A DNA stretch of 59,939 nt from an uncultured Oscillospiraceae bacterium (GCA_934591705.1 CAKTPM010000008.1:1-59939); one strand, 5' to 3'; positions 49,116 through 58,797 are shown, counted from the stretch's first letter. The notes: generated from the letters alone by a model not told the origin. Translations and numbers: made by a program.

Positions 49116-50792
49116 TCATATACCGGCCCTGAACCCTTCCGCCTGGGTCAAAAGCTCATCGGCGCCCTTCAGGATGGCATCGCTGAGGAGGTCGCCGCCG
49201 GTGAGCCGGGCAAGCTCCCGGCACCGGGCCGGGCGATCCAGCGCCGTGACCTGGGTATAGGTGCGGCCGCCCCGCTCGGCCTTCTCCACGGAGAAGTGGT
49301 TGTCCGCCATGGCGGCGATCTGGGGCAGATGGGTCACGCACAGCACCTGCTTGCGCCGGGATATCTGGGCCATCTTCTCCGCCACCTTCTGGGCGGCCCG
49401 GCCGCTGACGCCGGTGTCCACCTCGTCGAACACCAGGGTGGGCACCCGATCCTGCTCGGAGAGCACATTCTTCATGGCCAGCATGATCCGGGCCAGCTCG
49501 CCGCCGGAGGCGATCTTCTGCAGGGGACGCAGCTCCTCGCCGGCGTTGGCGGACATCAAAAACCGCACGGCGTCCATACCGCCGGCGTCCAGGGGCTTTT
49601 CCGTGAAGGCCACGGTGAAGCGGATCCTGCCCATATCCAGCTGAGCGAGCTCAGAGAGGATCTGGGCCTCCATCCGCTCCGCCGCCGCATGGCGCTGAGC
49701 GGAAAGCTCCCGGGCCGCCTCTCGGGCGGCCTTTTCCAGCGCCTCCCGCTGATGGGTCAAAAGCGCCAGGGTATCGTCTGCCTCGGTGATGGAGGCAAGC
49801 TCCTCCTGGCACCGCTTCAGATAGTCCAGCATCTCCTCCACCGTGGGGCCGTATTTCTTCTTCAGCCGATAGAGCTGGTCCAGGCGCTCCTCTATGGCGT
49901 CCAGCTCCCGGGGAGAGAAGTCCAGCTCGTCTCTTTGGGTGGCCACGGTGTCGGCGATGTCATAGACCTCGCTGCAGGCGGCCTCCAGCCGCTGCCAAAG
50001 GGCCTTATAGCTCTCGTCAATGCGGCGGATGCCCTGCAGGGCTCCCTGGGCCTGGCGGATCAGGGCCACGGCCCCCTGGGCGGTCTCATCGCCGTTCAGG
50101 GCATAGTCCGCCTCGGAAAGGGCGGCAATGAGCTTTTCGCCGTTGCGCATAAGATTGCGCCGGGCGGTGAGCTCTTCCTCCTCCCCCGGCCGCAGCCGGG
50201 CCTTTTCCAGCTCCTTGATCTGATAGCTCAGGGTGTCCATTCGCCGGGCCTTCTCCGCCTCATCCATCTGCAGAGCGGCGATCTGTCTGTCACACTCTGA
50301 CAAGGCATTATACTTGTCAGCATATTCTTTTTTCGCGTTTTCCGTTTTACCGAAGAGGTCTAAAAATACGATGTGCTGCTCTTCCTCCAAAAGCTGCTGG
50401 CCGTCGTGCTGCCCGTGGATATTCAAAAGGCGGCTGCCCAGAGCCCGCAGCTGTCCCACCGTGGCAGGGCGTCCCGCGATGCGGCAGAGGTTCTTGCCGT
50501 CGGCCAATATCTCCCGCTCCAGCAGGAGATTTCCCTCCTCGTCCGGCGCCGCTCCCAAGTCGCAGAGGGCGTCTGCCCCGATGCCGGAGAAGAGGGCGCT
50601 TACATACGCCTTGCCGGCGCCGGTGCGGATCAGCTCCCGGGAGGTACGCTGGCCCAGCACGGCGTTGATGGCGTCGATGACGATGGACTTACCGGCGCCG
50701 GTCTCACCGGTGAGGACGGTAAAGCCCCGGTCAAGGGTGAGCTCGCAGTGCTCGATGATGGCGATATTCTCAATGTGAAGCAATTCCAGCAT
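49116..50792 (-). CDS. recN: DNA repair protein RecN
   Basis: 558 residues of the SMC-like family. Walker A GETGAGKSIVIDA near residue 31, long coiled-coil arms (about 150-350) and the C-terminal Walker B TLVFDEVDTGVSG. It acts in double-strand break repair. It is the last gene of the leftward oapA-dxs-tlyA-nadK-argR-recN row, whose genes overlap or nearly touch. Confidence 0.97.
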   Translation of the reverse strand: MLELLHIENIAIIEHCELTLDRGFTVLTGETGAGKSIVIDAINAVLGQRTSRELIRTGAGKAYVSALFSGIGADALCDLGAAPDEEGNLLLEREILADGKNLCRIAGRPATVGQLRALGSRLLNIHGQHDGQQLLEEEQHIVFLDLFGKTENAKKEYADKYNALSECDRQIAALQMDEAEKARRMDTLSYQIKELEKARLRPGEEEELTARRNLMRNGEKLIAALSEADYALNGDETAQGAVALIRQAQGALQGIRRIDESYKALWQRLEAACSEVYDIADTVATQRDELDFSPRELDAIEERLDQLYRLKKKYGPTVEEMLDYLKRCQEELASITEADDTLALLTHQREALEKAAREAARELSAQRHAAAERMEAQILSELAQLDMGRIRFTVAFTEKPLDAGGMDAVRFLMSANAGEELRPLQKIASGGELARIMLAMKNVLSEQDRVPTLVFDEVDTGVSGRAAQKVAEKMAQISRRKQVLCVTHLPQIAAMADNHFSVEKAERGGRTYTQVTALDRPARCRELARLTGGDLLSDAILKGADELLTQAEGFRAGI

Positions 50793-50815
50793 GGAGAACC
50801 CTCCTCTTCATTGGC

Positions 50816-51268
50816 TCAGTGGAGCTGTTCGCGCAGCTCGCGGCAGAAGGTAGCGGCGGACTCGGTATCCCGCATCACCAAAAGCACGGTATCGTCTCCG
50901 GCCAGGGTGCCCACGATGTCGATGCCTTCCATTTTATCCACGGCGGAGCCCGCGCCGTTGGCCAGACCCTCCATGGTCTTGAGCACCACCAGATTCTGGG
51001 CGTAATCCACGCTCAGCACGCTTTCCCGAAAGATGGTGCGCAGGCGCTCGGCCAGATTGAGATGGGTCTTTTTGGCCGAAACGGCGTACCGGTAGCCACC
51101 CAGGCCAGTGGGCTCCTTGATGAGGTGCAGCTGCTTGATGTCCCGGGAGATGGTGGCCTGGGTAGAGTGGATGCCCGCCTTCTCCAGGCGTGCCAAAAGC
51201 TGCTCCTGGGTCTCGATGCTCTCGGATTCAATGATCTCCAGGAGCTTTATCTGTCGGTTATTTTTCAT
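50816..51268 (-). CDS. argR: Arginine repressor
   Basis: 150 residues: N-terminal winged helix (RQIKLLEIIESESIETQEQLLARLEKAGIHSTQATISRDIKQLHLIK) and C-terminal hexamer and arginine-binding domain (GTLAGDDTVLLV). Classic argR position before recN. Its start overlaps the nadK stop by 11 bases. Confidence 0.95.
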   Translation of the reverse strand: MKNNRQIKLLEIIESESIETQEQLLARLEKAGIHSTQATISRDIKQLHLIKEPTGLGGYRYAVSAKKTHLNLAERLRTIFRESVLSVDYAQNLVVLKTMEGLANGAGSAVDKMEGIDIVGTLAGDDTVLLVMRDTESAATFCRELREQLH

Positions 51269-52136
51269 ATTTCGCCGCCTCCATACCCATTTTACTGTCC
51301 AGAATCTCGCAGAAGCTCTTCTTGCTCAGCCGCACCAGCTTGGTCTGGAACTTGGCCTGGCGTACCCGCACCCGGTCGCCGTTTTTCAAGCTGAACGCCT
51401 TGCCGCCATCGGCGCTTAAGTACACAAATTTACGGTTGGCATCTGCCGCCTCGATGGTGATCACATGGTCCGGCGAGAGCACATAGGCGCTGTTGCGGGT
51501 GGAATGGGGGCAGATGGGGGTGATGAGCAGGTTCCGGGCGGTGGGCTCCACAATGGGGCCGCCCGCGGCCATGGAGTAGCCGGTGGAGCCGGTTGGGGTG
51601 GAGATGATGACACCGTCACCGGTGACCCGGGTGAGGCGGCCCTCCTCCGTGGCGATGTCCAGGCGTACCACCCGGGCGATGGAGCCCTTGGAGATCACCG
51701 CATCGTTGAGGGCGATGTTGCTGTATACCGCCCGGTCATCCCGGAAGATGGTCACATCCAGCATCATCCGGGACTCCACGGTGAAGTCCCAGTTTTTAAG
51801 ATCCCGCAGGCGCTCCAGATCGCCGCTCTCCAGCTCCGACATAAATCCCAAGCTCCCCAGGTTGATGCCCAGCACCGGCACATTGTGCAGCGCCACCGTG
51901 CGGGCCAGGTGGAGAATGGTACCGTCGCCGCCGAAGGCGATGAGAAGATCGGCGGTTTTGATCTCGTGCTGCAGCTCCTGGGTGGGCACATCGAAATTCT
52001 CATCGCCATCCACATGGAACGGCAGACACACCACCGTCTGAAATCCGATACTGGAGAGGATGCTCCGGGCCTGGACAGAGACCTTCAGATCCCTGTCACG
52101 ATAGGGGTTGGGACAAAGAATTACTTTTTTCTTCAT
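51258..52136 (-). CDS. nadK: NAD kinase
   Basis: 292 residues with the GGDG motif (AFGGDGTILHLARTVA), the NE/D-type segment and GSTGYSMAAGGPIVEPT. It makes NADP. It overlaps tlyA by 4 bases. The order nadK-argR-recN is usual in Firmicutes. Confidence 0.96.
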   Translation of the reverse strand: MKKKVILCPNPYRDRDLKVSVQARSILSSIGFQTVVCLPFHVDGDENFDVPTQELQHEIKTADLLIAFGGDGTILHLARTVALHNVPVLGINLGSLGFMSELESGDLERLRDLKNWDFTVESRMMLDVTIFRDDRAVYSNIALNDAVISKGSIARVVRLDIATEEGRLTRVTGDGVIISTPTGSTGYSMAAGGPIVEPTARNLLITPICPHSTRNSAYVLSPDHVITIEAADANRKFVYLSADGGKAFSLKNGDRVRVRQAKFQTKLVRLSKKSFCEILDSKMGMEAAKYEK

Positions 52137-52948
52137 GTTGGATCGCCTTCCTTCCCTTCACTGTGGGAGGCCTCCACGATGCCGCGCAGGTCGTATTCCC
52201 CGTCCTCCTCCGCGGATTTCCGGAGGAACCCTAAATACTCGATATTCCCCTCCGGTCCCCGGATAGGGGAATAGGTGATGCCCTGAATGGAAAAGCCGTT
52301 GTCATGGGCGTGATGAAGGAAGCTCTCCAGCACCTCCAGATGCACGGCGCTGTCCCGGACGACGCCCTTCTTTCCCACCTTTTCCCGGCCGGCCTCGAAC
52401 TGTGGCTTGATGAGACAGACCACCTGGCCGCCTTCCTTCAGGAGCGGATAGAGGGCCGGAAAAATCAGCTTAAGGGAGATGAAGCTCACATCGATGGAGG
52501 CAAATGCTAAGGGATCGGGCACCTGCTCCGCCGTGAGTGTCCGGGCGTTGGTCTTCTCCAGACACACCACCCGGGGATCGGTGCGCAGCGTCCAGGCCAG
52601 CTGGTTGGTGCCCACATCCACGGCGTAGACCTTCCGGGCGCCGTTTTGCAGCATGCAGTCGGTAAACCCGCCGGTGGATGAGCCGATGTCGGCGCAGGTC
52701 TTGTCCCGGAGATCGATGGGCCACACCTGCATGGCCTTTTCCAGCTTCAGCCCGCCCCGGCTCACATACCGCAGGGTCTTGCCCCGGACCTCGACATGGG
52801 CGTCATTGGGCACCGCCGTGCCCGGCTTGTCCACCCGCCGGTCGTTCACATATACGATGCCCGCCATGATGGTGGCCTGGGCCTTCTGCCGGCTCTCCTG
52901 CAAGCCCCGGTCCACCAAAAGAACATCCAATCTCGTTTTATTGCTCAC
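52133..52948 (-). CDS. tlyA: TlyA family rRNA (cytidine-2'-O)-methyltransferase
   Basis: 271 residues. N-terminal S4 domain (MSNKTRLDVLLVDRGLQESRQKAQATIMAGIVYVNDRRVDKPG) and a RrmJ-type methyltransferase with CADIGSSTGGFTDCML and DVSFISLKLIFPA. It methylates rRNA in members that are characterised. Overlaps dxs by 11 bases. Confidence 0.94.
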   Translation of the reverse strand: MSNKTRLDVLLVDRGLQESRQKAQATIMAGIVYVNDRRVDKPGTAVPNDAHVEVRGKTLRYVSRGGLKLEKAMQVWPIDLRDKTCADIGSSTGGFTDCMLQNGARKVYAVDVGTNQLAWTLRTDPRVVCLEKTNARTLTAEQVPDPLAFASIDVSFISLKLIFPALYPLLKEGGQVVCLIKPQFEAGREKVGKKGVVRDSAVHLEVLESFLHHAHDNGFSIQGITYSPIRGPEGNIEYLGFLRKSAEEDGEYDLRGIVEASHSEGKEGDPT

Positions 52949-54782
52949 GGATGGCCTCCTCCATTGTATCGGCGATGCTCTCAGCGTCCAAGCCGAACAT
53001 TTTGTAAAGCTCTTCTACTTTACCCTCCGGTGCGAACCGGGAGGCGGTATTTTTCAGGATCACCCGCCGGGGACAGCAGCCGTTTCGGGCCAAAATGGCG
53101 CTCAGGCGCTGCCCGACACAGCCGGCGCCCATGCAGTCCTCCACCGCCAGCAGCAGGCCCTCGCCGGAGAATGCCCTGCACACGGCTTCATCGCTGAGAG
53201 GGGCGATGCAGTTGAGCTTCACCACCCGTGGCTCGATCCCCCGCTGCCGGAGAAGCTCTGCGGCCCGGAGGGCCTCGTTGACAAGGATGCCGTAGGTGAC
53301 GATGGTGCCGTCCCCGCCGGGACACAGCTCCGTATAGTCCGCATCACCGCAGTCAGCGGTATAGCGGCCCTGGCCGCCCCGGGGATAGCGCAGGGCCACC
53401 GGGCCCTTCATCTCAAAAACGGCCCGGCGCAGCATGGTGCGCAGCTCCGCAAAGCTGGCGGGGCAAAGCACCTGCATACCGGGTATCTGGGAGAGATACT
53501 GCACATCCAGGCAGCCGTGGTGGGTCTCCCCATCGGCGCCTACAAAGCCGGCGCGGTCCACCGCCAGCACCACATGGAGATTTTGCAGGGCCACATCGTG
53601 CACCAGCATGTCGTAGCTCCGCTGCAAAAAGTTGGAATACACCGCGAAAACCGGCACCAGGCCCTGCTTGGCCATGCCTGCCGCCATGGACACGGCATGG
53701 CCCTCGGCAATGCCCACATCCATAAACCGCCGGGGGTAGGCGGCGGCAAAGGGCGCAAGCCCGGTGCCGTCCCGCATAGCCGCCGTGATGGCGCAAATAT
53801 TGCCCCCTTCCCCGGTAAGGGCTGTCAGCTCCCTGCCGAAAACATCGGAGAAGCTCTCCGCGGCCGGGGCGAGCACCTCCCCTGTCCGGGGGTCAAAGGG
53901 CGCAACGCCGTGGAACTTGCCGGGTGCCTCCCGGGCGGGCTCATAGCCCCTTCCCTTCTCTGTCAGCACATGCAGCAGCACCGGGCGGTGCAGATCCCGG
54001 GCCAGCGTCAGCTTTTCCGTCAGCTGGGTGAGGTCGTGGCCGTCGATGGGCCCCAGATAGGTAAAGCCCATGTCCTCAAAAATGATGCTCCCCGGCAGCA
54101 CCGAGCGCTTGATGCCCTCCTTGATGCTGTGGGTCCAGCGATAGAAGGCGGTGTTGCCCACCAGCTTGCGGTAGCGCTCCTTGGCCGCAGAATAGCCCGG
54201 GCGCATCCGCAGCTCCGCCAGGTGCCGGGACAGGGCTCCCACATTGGGGGCGATGGACATACCGTTGTCGTTGAGGATCACGATCAGCGGCTCGCCGCTG
54301 GTGCCGGCGTTGTTGAGCCCCTCAAAGCTCAGGCCGCCGGTCATGGCCCCATCGCCGATGAGGGCAAGAACGGAATAGTTCTCCCCCTGGAGCGTGCGGG
54401 CCTTGGCCATGCCCAGGGCCACGGACACGGAGTTGGAGGCGTGGCCGGCGATAAAGGCGTCGTGCACGCTCTCCCGGGGCTTGGGAAAGCCGGAGAGGCC
54501 CCCCAGCTGCCGCAGGGTGGGAAAGCGCTCCCGGCGGCCCGTGAGGATCTTGTGGACATAGCACTGGTGGCCCACATCGAACACCAGACGATCCCGGCGG
54601 GTGTCAAATACACGGTGGATGGCCACCGTCAGCTCCACGGCGCCTAAATTGGAGGCCAGGTGCCCGCCGGTGCGGGAGACCTCCTCCACTAAAAAACCGC
54701 GCAGTTCATCGCAGAGCTGCCGGGTCTGTTCATTTGTCAGCCGCTTCACATCGGAGGGGCTGTGGATGGATTCTAACAGCAC
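52938..54782 (-). CDS. dxs: 1-deoxy-D-xylulose-5-phosphate synthase
   Basis: 614 residues, starting at the GTG at 54782 with AGAGG upstream. TPP motif GDGAMTGGLSFEGLN, HHMC-type region DVGHQCYVHKILTGR, and the transketolase C-terminal domain. First enzyme of the MEP isoprenoid pathway. A far longer frame to 55250 overlaps oapA and is not coding. It lies 14 bp downstream of the oapA stop, the usual order in OLE-containing Firmicutes. Confidence 0.96.
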   Translation of the reverse strand: MLLESIHSPSDVKRLTNEQTRQLCDELRGFLVEEVSRTGGHLASNLGAVELTVAIHRVFDTRRDRLVFDVGHQCYVHKILTGRRERFPTLRQLGGLSGFPKPRESVHDAFIAGHASNSVSVALGMAKARTLQGENYSVLALIGDGAMTGGLSFEGLNNAGTSGEPLIVILNDNGMSIAPNVGALSRHLAELRMRPGYSAAKERYRKLVGNTAFYRWTHSIKEGIKRSVLPGSIIFEDMGFTYLGPIDGHDLTQLTEKLTLARDLHRPVLLHVLTEKGRGYEPAREAPGKFHGVAPFDPRTGEVLAPAAESFSDVFGRELTALTGEGGNICAITAAMRDGTGLAPFAAAYPRRFMDVGIAEGHAVSMAAGMAKQGLVPVFAVYSNFLQRSYDMLVHDVALQNLHVVLAVDRAGFVGADGETHHGCLDVQYLSQIPGMQVLCPASFAELRTMLRRAVFEMKGPVALRYPRGGQGRYTADCGDADYTELCPGGDGTIVTYGILVNEALRAAELLRQRGIEPRVVKLNCIAPLSDEAVCRAFSGEGLLLAVEDCMGAGCVGQRLSAILARNGCCPRRVILKNTASRFAPEGKVEELYKMFGLDAESIADTMEEAIREQ

Positions 54783-54796
54783 AAAGGATACCTCTT

Positions 54797-55339
54797 TTAC
54801 CGATAGAGATGCAGGGCGTGGAGAATACACGCCACGCGGTATACCACCTGGGTGCAGTCCTCGATGGCTACCCGCTTGAAGACCGCCTTGCCGCCGATGG
54901 TCAGCCCGGAGATCAGAGCCGTGACGGCGATGGACAGCAGGATCCCGTAGCCGCTGAGCACCCTTTGCAGCTCCGCCACGATCACCGCCGCGGTGGTACC
55001 GCTGACGATACCGCAGATGTCGCCCACCACATCGTTGCACACGCTGCTGACATGGTCGGCATTCTTCAGGAGGCGGATGGCCTCCTTGCCCCCCTTTTCC
55101 CGGTGGGCAGCCATGGAGTGAAAGGGCCGGGGATCCGCCGCCGTAACGGCCACGCCGATCATATCGAACACGATGCCCAGGGTGATAAAGACCAGCAGCA
55201 CCAAAACGGCCACCGCCAGGCCCGCGCCGTCCAGCACCGCCGAGGAGCAAAAGCCCAGCACGGCGGAGAGGGAGACGGCCATGAAAAATACGATCAGAGG
55301 CCAGCGGTTCTTTTTTTTCTTTGTATTTTTCTCGCTCAA
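54797..55339 (-). CDS. oapA: OLE-associated membrane protein OapA
   Basis: 180 residues: basic N-terminus (KNTKKKKNRWP), then hydrophobic segments (LIVFFMAVSLSAVLGFC, LAVAVLVLLVFITLGIVFDMIGVAVTAA, GYGILLSIAVTALISGLTI) with the conserved loop SVCNDVVGDICGIVSG. OapA binds OLE RNA at the membrane in Bacillus halodurans. The TTG start at 55339 has GAGG nearby. Gene order (OLE-oapA-dxs) and topology support the call; it also resembles CNNM/CorB-type transmembrane domains, so automated annotation may name it so. Confidence 0.85.
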   Translation of the reverse strand: MSEKNTKKKKNRWPLIVFFMAVSLSAVLGFCSSAVLDGAGLAVAVLVLLVFITLGIVFDMIGVAVTAADPRPFHSMAAHREKGGKEAIRLLKNADHVSSVCNDVVGDICGIVSGTTAAVIVAELQRVLSGYGILLSIAVTALISGLTIGGKAVFKRVAIEDCTQVVYRVACILHALHLYR

Positions 55340-55367
55340 GGCGATACCTCGCTTTGTTTGAAAAGTT

Positions 55368-56019
55368 CTGAACAGGGCGGTCTCAAGGATTAATCTTGCG
55401 GCTTAGGTACGGGTTGGCTTTCCCCGCGGCACACCTCTCGTCGCCGATGGAGGCGGTTTCCCTTTCGGTGCCGCGCCGCACGGTTGCCCGGTGCGATACC
55501 CGACTGCCACTTAGTCCGCACTGCAGTCCCCTTGAGGCCCCCTTTCGGGACAGCCTAGGTGATTTCCACAGCAGTCAAACCGTTTCTTATCCTCTTTTGC
55601 AGATAAGGTTTCAAGGGAATCACCCGGCATCTCCGGCCAGAGATACGCGGGCATCAGCTCCCCTATTCGCACATATCCACGCAAGGCAGGCTACTCTGCA
55701 CACAGCGTTCCGGCAAAACTTGCCTTAAGCACCGCATTGCAGGTTTCAAATCATCTGCCTCGTAGATGGGTCGCTACCGCAAAGGGAGTACGCCCACCCA
55801 CAACAGCAGGTCTCCACGAAAACCGGGTCGGGTCCGCCATGCCATTGGCGGTCGCCCTGAATCCGCAGGCGCGATGGCTCGCGCCTCCCTCCAGCACCCA
55901 CCCCAAACTGGGCGTAAGAAGCAAGCACCAAAGGTTTCACAGTTGTGCCCTTTAAGGGATTTTTAGGCCCCTCTTGGGAAACGGCAGATCTGACTAGGAT
56001 ACTGCGCCGCTGTTCAGTA
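55368..56019 (-). ncRNA. ole: OLE RNA (ornate large extremophilic RNA)
   Basis: A region of about 650 nt without any plausible gene, transcribed leftwards into oapA. It has its own promoter at 56027-56055, and its two ends pair: CTGAACAGCGGCG near the 5' end (complement of 56005-56017) with CGCCCTGTTCAG near the 3' end (complement of 55368-55379). Several GAAA-capped stems are visible, such as CCGAAAGG at two places. The length, the terminal helix and the exact neighbours oapA-dxs-tlyA-nadK-argR-recN match OLE RNA, which forms membrane ribonucleoprotein complexes with OapA and helps cells withstand alcohol and cold in Bacillus halodurans. The identification rests on gene order and structure, not an alignment. 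Confidence 0.85.
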
Positions 56020-56026
56020 ATTGTAC

Positions 56027-56055
56027 AGTATAGCATAAGTTCTTGATTTTTACAA
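56027..56055 (-). promoter_or_regulatory. Promoter of OLE RNA and oapA
   Basis: Leftward TTGTAA (complement of 56050-56055), 17 bp, TATACT (complement of 56027-56032). Transcription should start near 56019-56021, right at the 5' end of the terminal helix. Confidence 0.8.
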
Positions 56056-56098
56056 CTAAAATATACAGAATATCCACGCAAATATACAGGGCATCCCC

Positions 56099-56137
56099 AA
56101 AAAACCTGCCGCCGGCACCGAGGGTGCCGGCGGCAGG
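56099..56137 (-). terminator. Terminator of the ECF transporter operon
   Basis: A perfect 15-bp GC stem around a three-base loop, followed leftwards by TTTTTT. It separates the transporter operon from the OLE promoter. Confidence 0.94.
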
Positions 56138-56151
56138 GCCGATTTTATGAT

Positions 56152-58797
56152 TTACTCCACCAGGCCGTATTTCGTCTTGATGCGATCGAGCTTTTCCAGC
56201 ATTGGCTCTGCTGCCATCAGCAGGAAAAACACCGTGGCGGCGGCGTGGACGCAGTCCATGGGAAAGCCGGTGACATAGTAGGTCAGAACGGTTTTCCAGG
56301 AGAGAGCGTCGCTGTTGGCCCACATGAGCAGGGACGCGGGGTTCATAATGCCGCCGTAGATGACGATGGCGCTGAAGGCCCCGAATACGCACAGACTGCC
56401 CCGGGTGCGGCGCAAAAGCCCCTTGCGGAACAGCACCCCGGCCAAGAAGCCGATGATGCCCATGCAGAACATCTGCCAGGGGGTCCAGGGCCCCTGAGAG
56501 AAGAACATATTGGACACCAGCATGGACAGGGCCCCTACCAAAAAGCCGCTCTCGCCGCCAAAGGCCACACCGGAGATGATGGTCATGGCCATCACGGGCT
56601 TGAACTGCGGCAGCATGAAGAAGGCGGCCCGGCCCGCCACGGAGATGGCGCACAGCACGGCGATGATCACCAGCTCCCGGGCCTGAGGACGCCGCCCCTC
56701 AAATACGAAGAAGAAGGGCAGCATACACTCCACCAGCACCAAAAGGGACACCAGGGCGTATTGCCCGCGGTCTAAATACGCCACACCGACAAATAGCGTC
56801 AGCGGTACCAAAAGCAGCGCCGATACCGCCATGGCCACCGTGCGCCGGGGAAGTCTTCGCTTCTCCGGAGGCATCTGCACCGCAAGAGGCGGCCTGGAGC
56901 GGCGGCCGATGGCCAGGGCCAGTACGATCAGCAGAGCGCAAAAAACCGTCACCAGCCATAAGCTCTGCTTGCCGTAGGCCGTCAGCTCCGCGCCGGAAAC
57001 GGCCTGAGAGAGATCGGTGGCCTTGGCGGCATAGAGGAAGATGCCCAGGGCCCCGGCGCCGCTGACGCCGGCCAGCAGCTTGCGCCACAGGGGCAGCTTT
57101 TCGGGTCTCCAGTCCGGGGTCTCGGCCTCCGGCTCCGGCAGGGGCGGGATATCCCGGGGCAGGGACGGCAGCGGCGGCACCTCCTCGCCGCAGATGGTGA
57201 TGACATCCTCCGCCGTCACCGCCCGGGGGCAGAGCCCCCGGGCCATGCGGTTGGCGGCGGTGGTATAAAAGCTGTTGCCGCTGAAAAAGTCCCGGGGTGA
57301 GCCATCCGTGACGATGCCGCCGTCAAAAAAGAGGGCGCAGCGGTGGGCATAGCGGGCGCAGAACTCCACATCGTGGCTCACCATCAAAAGCGAAACGCCC
57401 TGGGCCAGCAGCGCGTAGAGGATGGAGGCGAAAAGCTCCTTAAACTCCGCGTCAAAGCCCTTGGTGGGCTCGTCCAGCAGGAGGATGTCCGGCTGCAGCA
57501 GCAGCACCTTGGCCAGGGCGGCCCGCTGCTGCTCACCTCCGGATAGATCGTAGGGGTGGCGGTCCAAAAGGGCCTCTAAGCGGCATAGGGCTACCATTCG
57601 GGCCACCCGGCGCTCCTGCTCCTCCCGGGGGAGCTTGCCCCCGGAGAAGATCTCAAACAGGTCCTCCCGGACGGTTTTTTTCACAAACAGCGTCTGCGCC
57701 TCCTGGGGCAGCATGCCCACGGTGCCCTGCACCCGGAGAGTCCCGCGATAGGGTCTCCTGAGCCCTGCCAGCATGCCCAGGGTCGTGCTCTTTCCGGCGC
57801 CGTTGCCCCCCAGCAGGGCCAGAAATTCGCCTTGGTGAAGTGTTAAGTTTAATCCCTTTACAACATCGTTGCTATCCTGCTCATATCGAAACCAGGCGTC
57901 CTCCACGGCAAGGACACCGCCGCCCCGGGGATAGGATGGCTCCTCCGGCAGTGCCCCCAGGGCGTGTGCGGAGGAAAACGCCCGGAGAAAGTCCCTGCCC
58001 TCCCGGACGGTGACGGGGCACGGGCTCTCGGAGGGCACCGCCGCCCAGATGCGCATGGCGGCGGGCATGGCGGCAAACATCCGGTGACCCAGGGCCTTGA
58101 GCTGCCGGCCCACCTCCGCAGGACTGCCGGTGCAGAGGAGCTTCCCTGCGTCCATCACCGCCACGGCAGTGGCCAGGGGAAAGGCCTCCTCCAGGCGGTG
58201 CTCCGTCAGAAGTACGGCCGTGCCCAGCTCCCGGTTGATCTTGCCCAGCACCGCCAAAAAGTCCGAGGCGGCGATGGGGTCCAGTTGGCTGGTGGGCTCA
58301 TCTAAAATCAGTACATCCGGCTGCATGGCCATCACGGCGGCCAGGTTCAGAAGCTGCTTTTGGCCGCCGGAGAGCTCCGCCACATCCTTATAAAACCAAT
58401 CCTCGATACCGAAGAAGCTGGCCATCTCCGCCACTCGGCGGCGAATGGTGGGGGTATCCTCCCCCAAGCTCTCTAAGCCGAAGGCCAGCTCATGCCAAAC
58501 CTTATCGGTGACGATCTGATTTTCCGGCGACTGCTGCACAAAGCCGATGCGGGCCGCCTGGGTACGAGGGTCCACCTGGTCCAGAGGCGTATCCCGAAAG
58601 AGGATGCGGCCCGTGCGTGCACCGTGGGGCGTAAGGGCGGGCTTCAGCTGCCGCAGCAGCGTGGACTTGCCGCAGCCGGAGGGGCCGCAGAGCACCACAA
58701 AGGCCCCCTCATCAACGGCTAAGGTGATGCCGTCCAGGGCCCGGCCAGTCTGCCCCGGATAGGAAAAGCTCAGGTTTTCAACGGTGAACAGCGCCAT
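56152..58797 (-). CDS. Fused ECF transporter protein: ATPase-ATPase-S component
   Basis: 881 residues from the ATG at 58797. Domain 1 (about 1-230) is an ABC ATPase with GPSGCGKST at 38-46 and ELSGGQKQ near 143. Domain 2 (about 290-510) has GGNGAGKST near 330 and DLSGGEQQ near 420. From about 560 to the end are nine hydrophobic segments, the last six like an ECF S component (ELVIIAVLCAISVAGRAAFFML, then the GGESGFLVGALSMLVSNMFFSQGPWTPWQMFCMG segment). The three usually separate parts are joined in one chain; the T component is the separate gene upstream. The vitamin or metal carried cannot be told from the sequence. It overlaps ecfT by 28 bases. Confidence 0.88.
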   Translation of the reverse strand: MALFTVENLSFSYPGQTGRALDGITLAVDEGAFVVLCGPSGCGKSTLLRQLKPALTPHGARTGRILFRDTPLDQVDPRTQAARIGFVQQSPENQIVTDKVWHELAFGLESLGEDTPTIRRRVAEMASFFGIEDWFYKDVAELSGGQKQLLNLAAVMAMQPDVLILDEPTSQLDPIAASDFLAVLGKINRELGTAVLLTEHRLEEAFPLATAVAVMDAGKLLCTGSPAEVGRQLKALGHRMFAAMPAAMRIWAAVPSESPCPVTVREGRDFLRAFSSAHALGALPEEPSYPRGGGVLAVEDAWFRYEQDSNDVVKGLNLTLHQGEFLALLGGNGAGKSTTLGMLAGLRRPYRGTLRVQGTVGMLPQEAQTLFVKKTVREDLFEIFSGGKLPREEQERRVARMVALCRLEALLDRHPYDLSGGEQQRAALAKVLLLQPDILLLDEPTKGFDAEFKELFASILYALLAQGVSLLMVSHDVEFCARYAHRCALFFDGGIVTDGSPRDFFSGNSFYTTAANRMARGLCPRAVTAEDVITICGEEVPPLPSLPRDIPPLPEPEAETPDWRPEKLPLWRKLLAGVSGAGALGIFLYAAKATDLSQAVSGAELTAYGKQSLWLVTVFCALLIVLALAIGRRSRPPLAVQMPPEKRRLPRRTVAMAVSALLLVPLTLFVGVAYLDRGQYALVSLLVLVECMLPFFFVFEGRRPQARELVIIAVLCAISVAGRAAFFMLPQFKPVMAMTIISGVAFGGESGFLVGALSMLVSNMFFSQGPWTPWQMFCMGIIGFLAGVLFRKGLLRRTRGSLCVFGAFSAIVIYGGIMNPASLLMWANSDALSWKTVLTYYVTGFPMDCVHAAATVFFLLMAAEPMLEKLDRIKTKYGLVE

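Noticed and set aside
47514..50300. Rightward 928-residue frame
   Set aside because: Shadow of tyrS and recN and of the T-box between them; no domain is readable.
55396..56081. Several frames of 66-111 residues on both strands
   Set aside because: They lie inside the OLE RNA, lack ribosome binding sites and show no protein-like composition.
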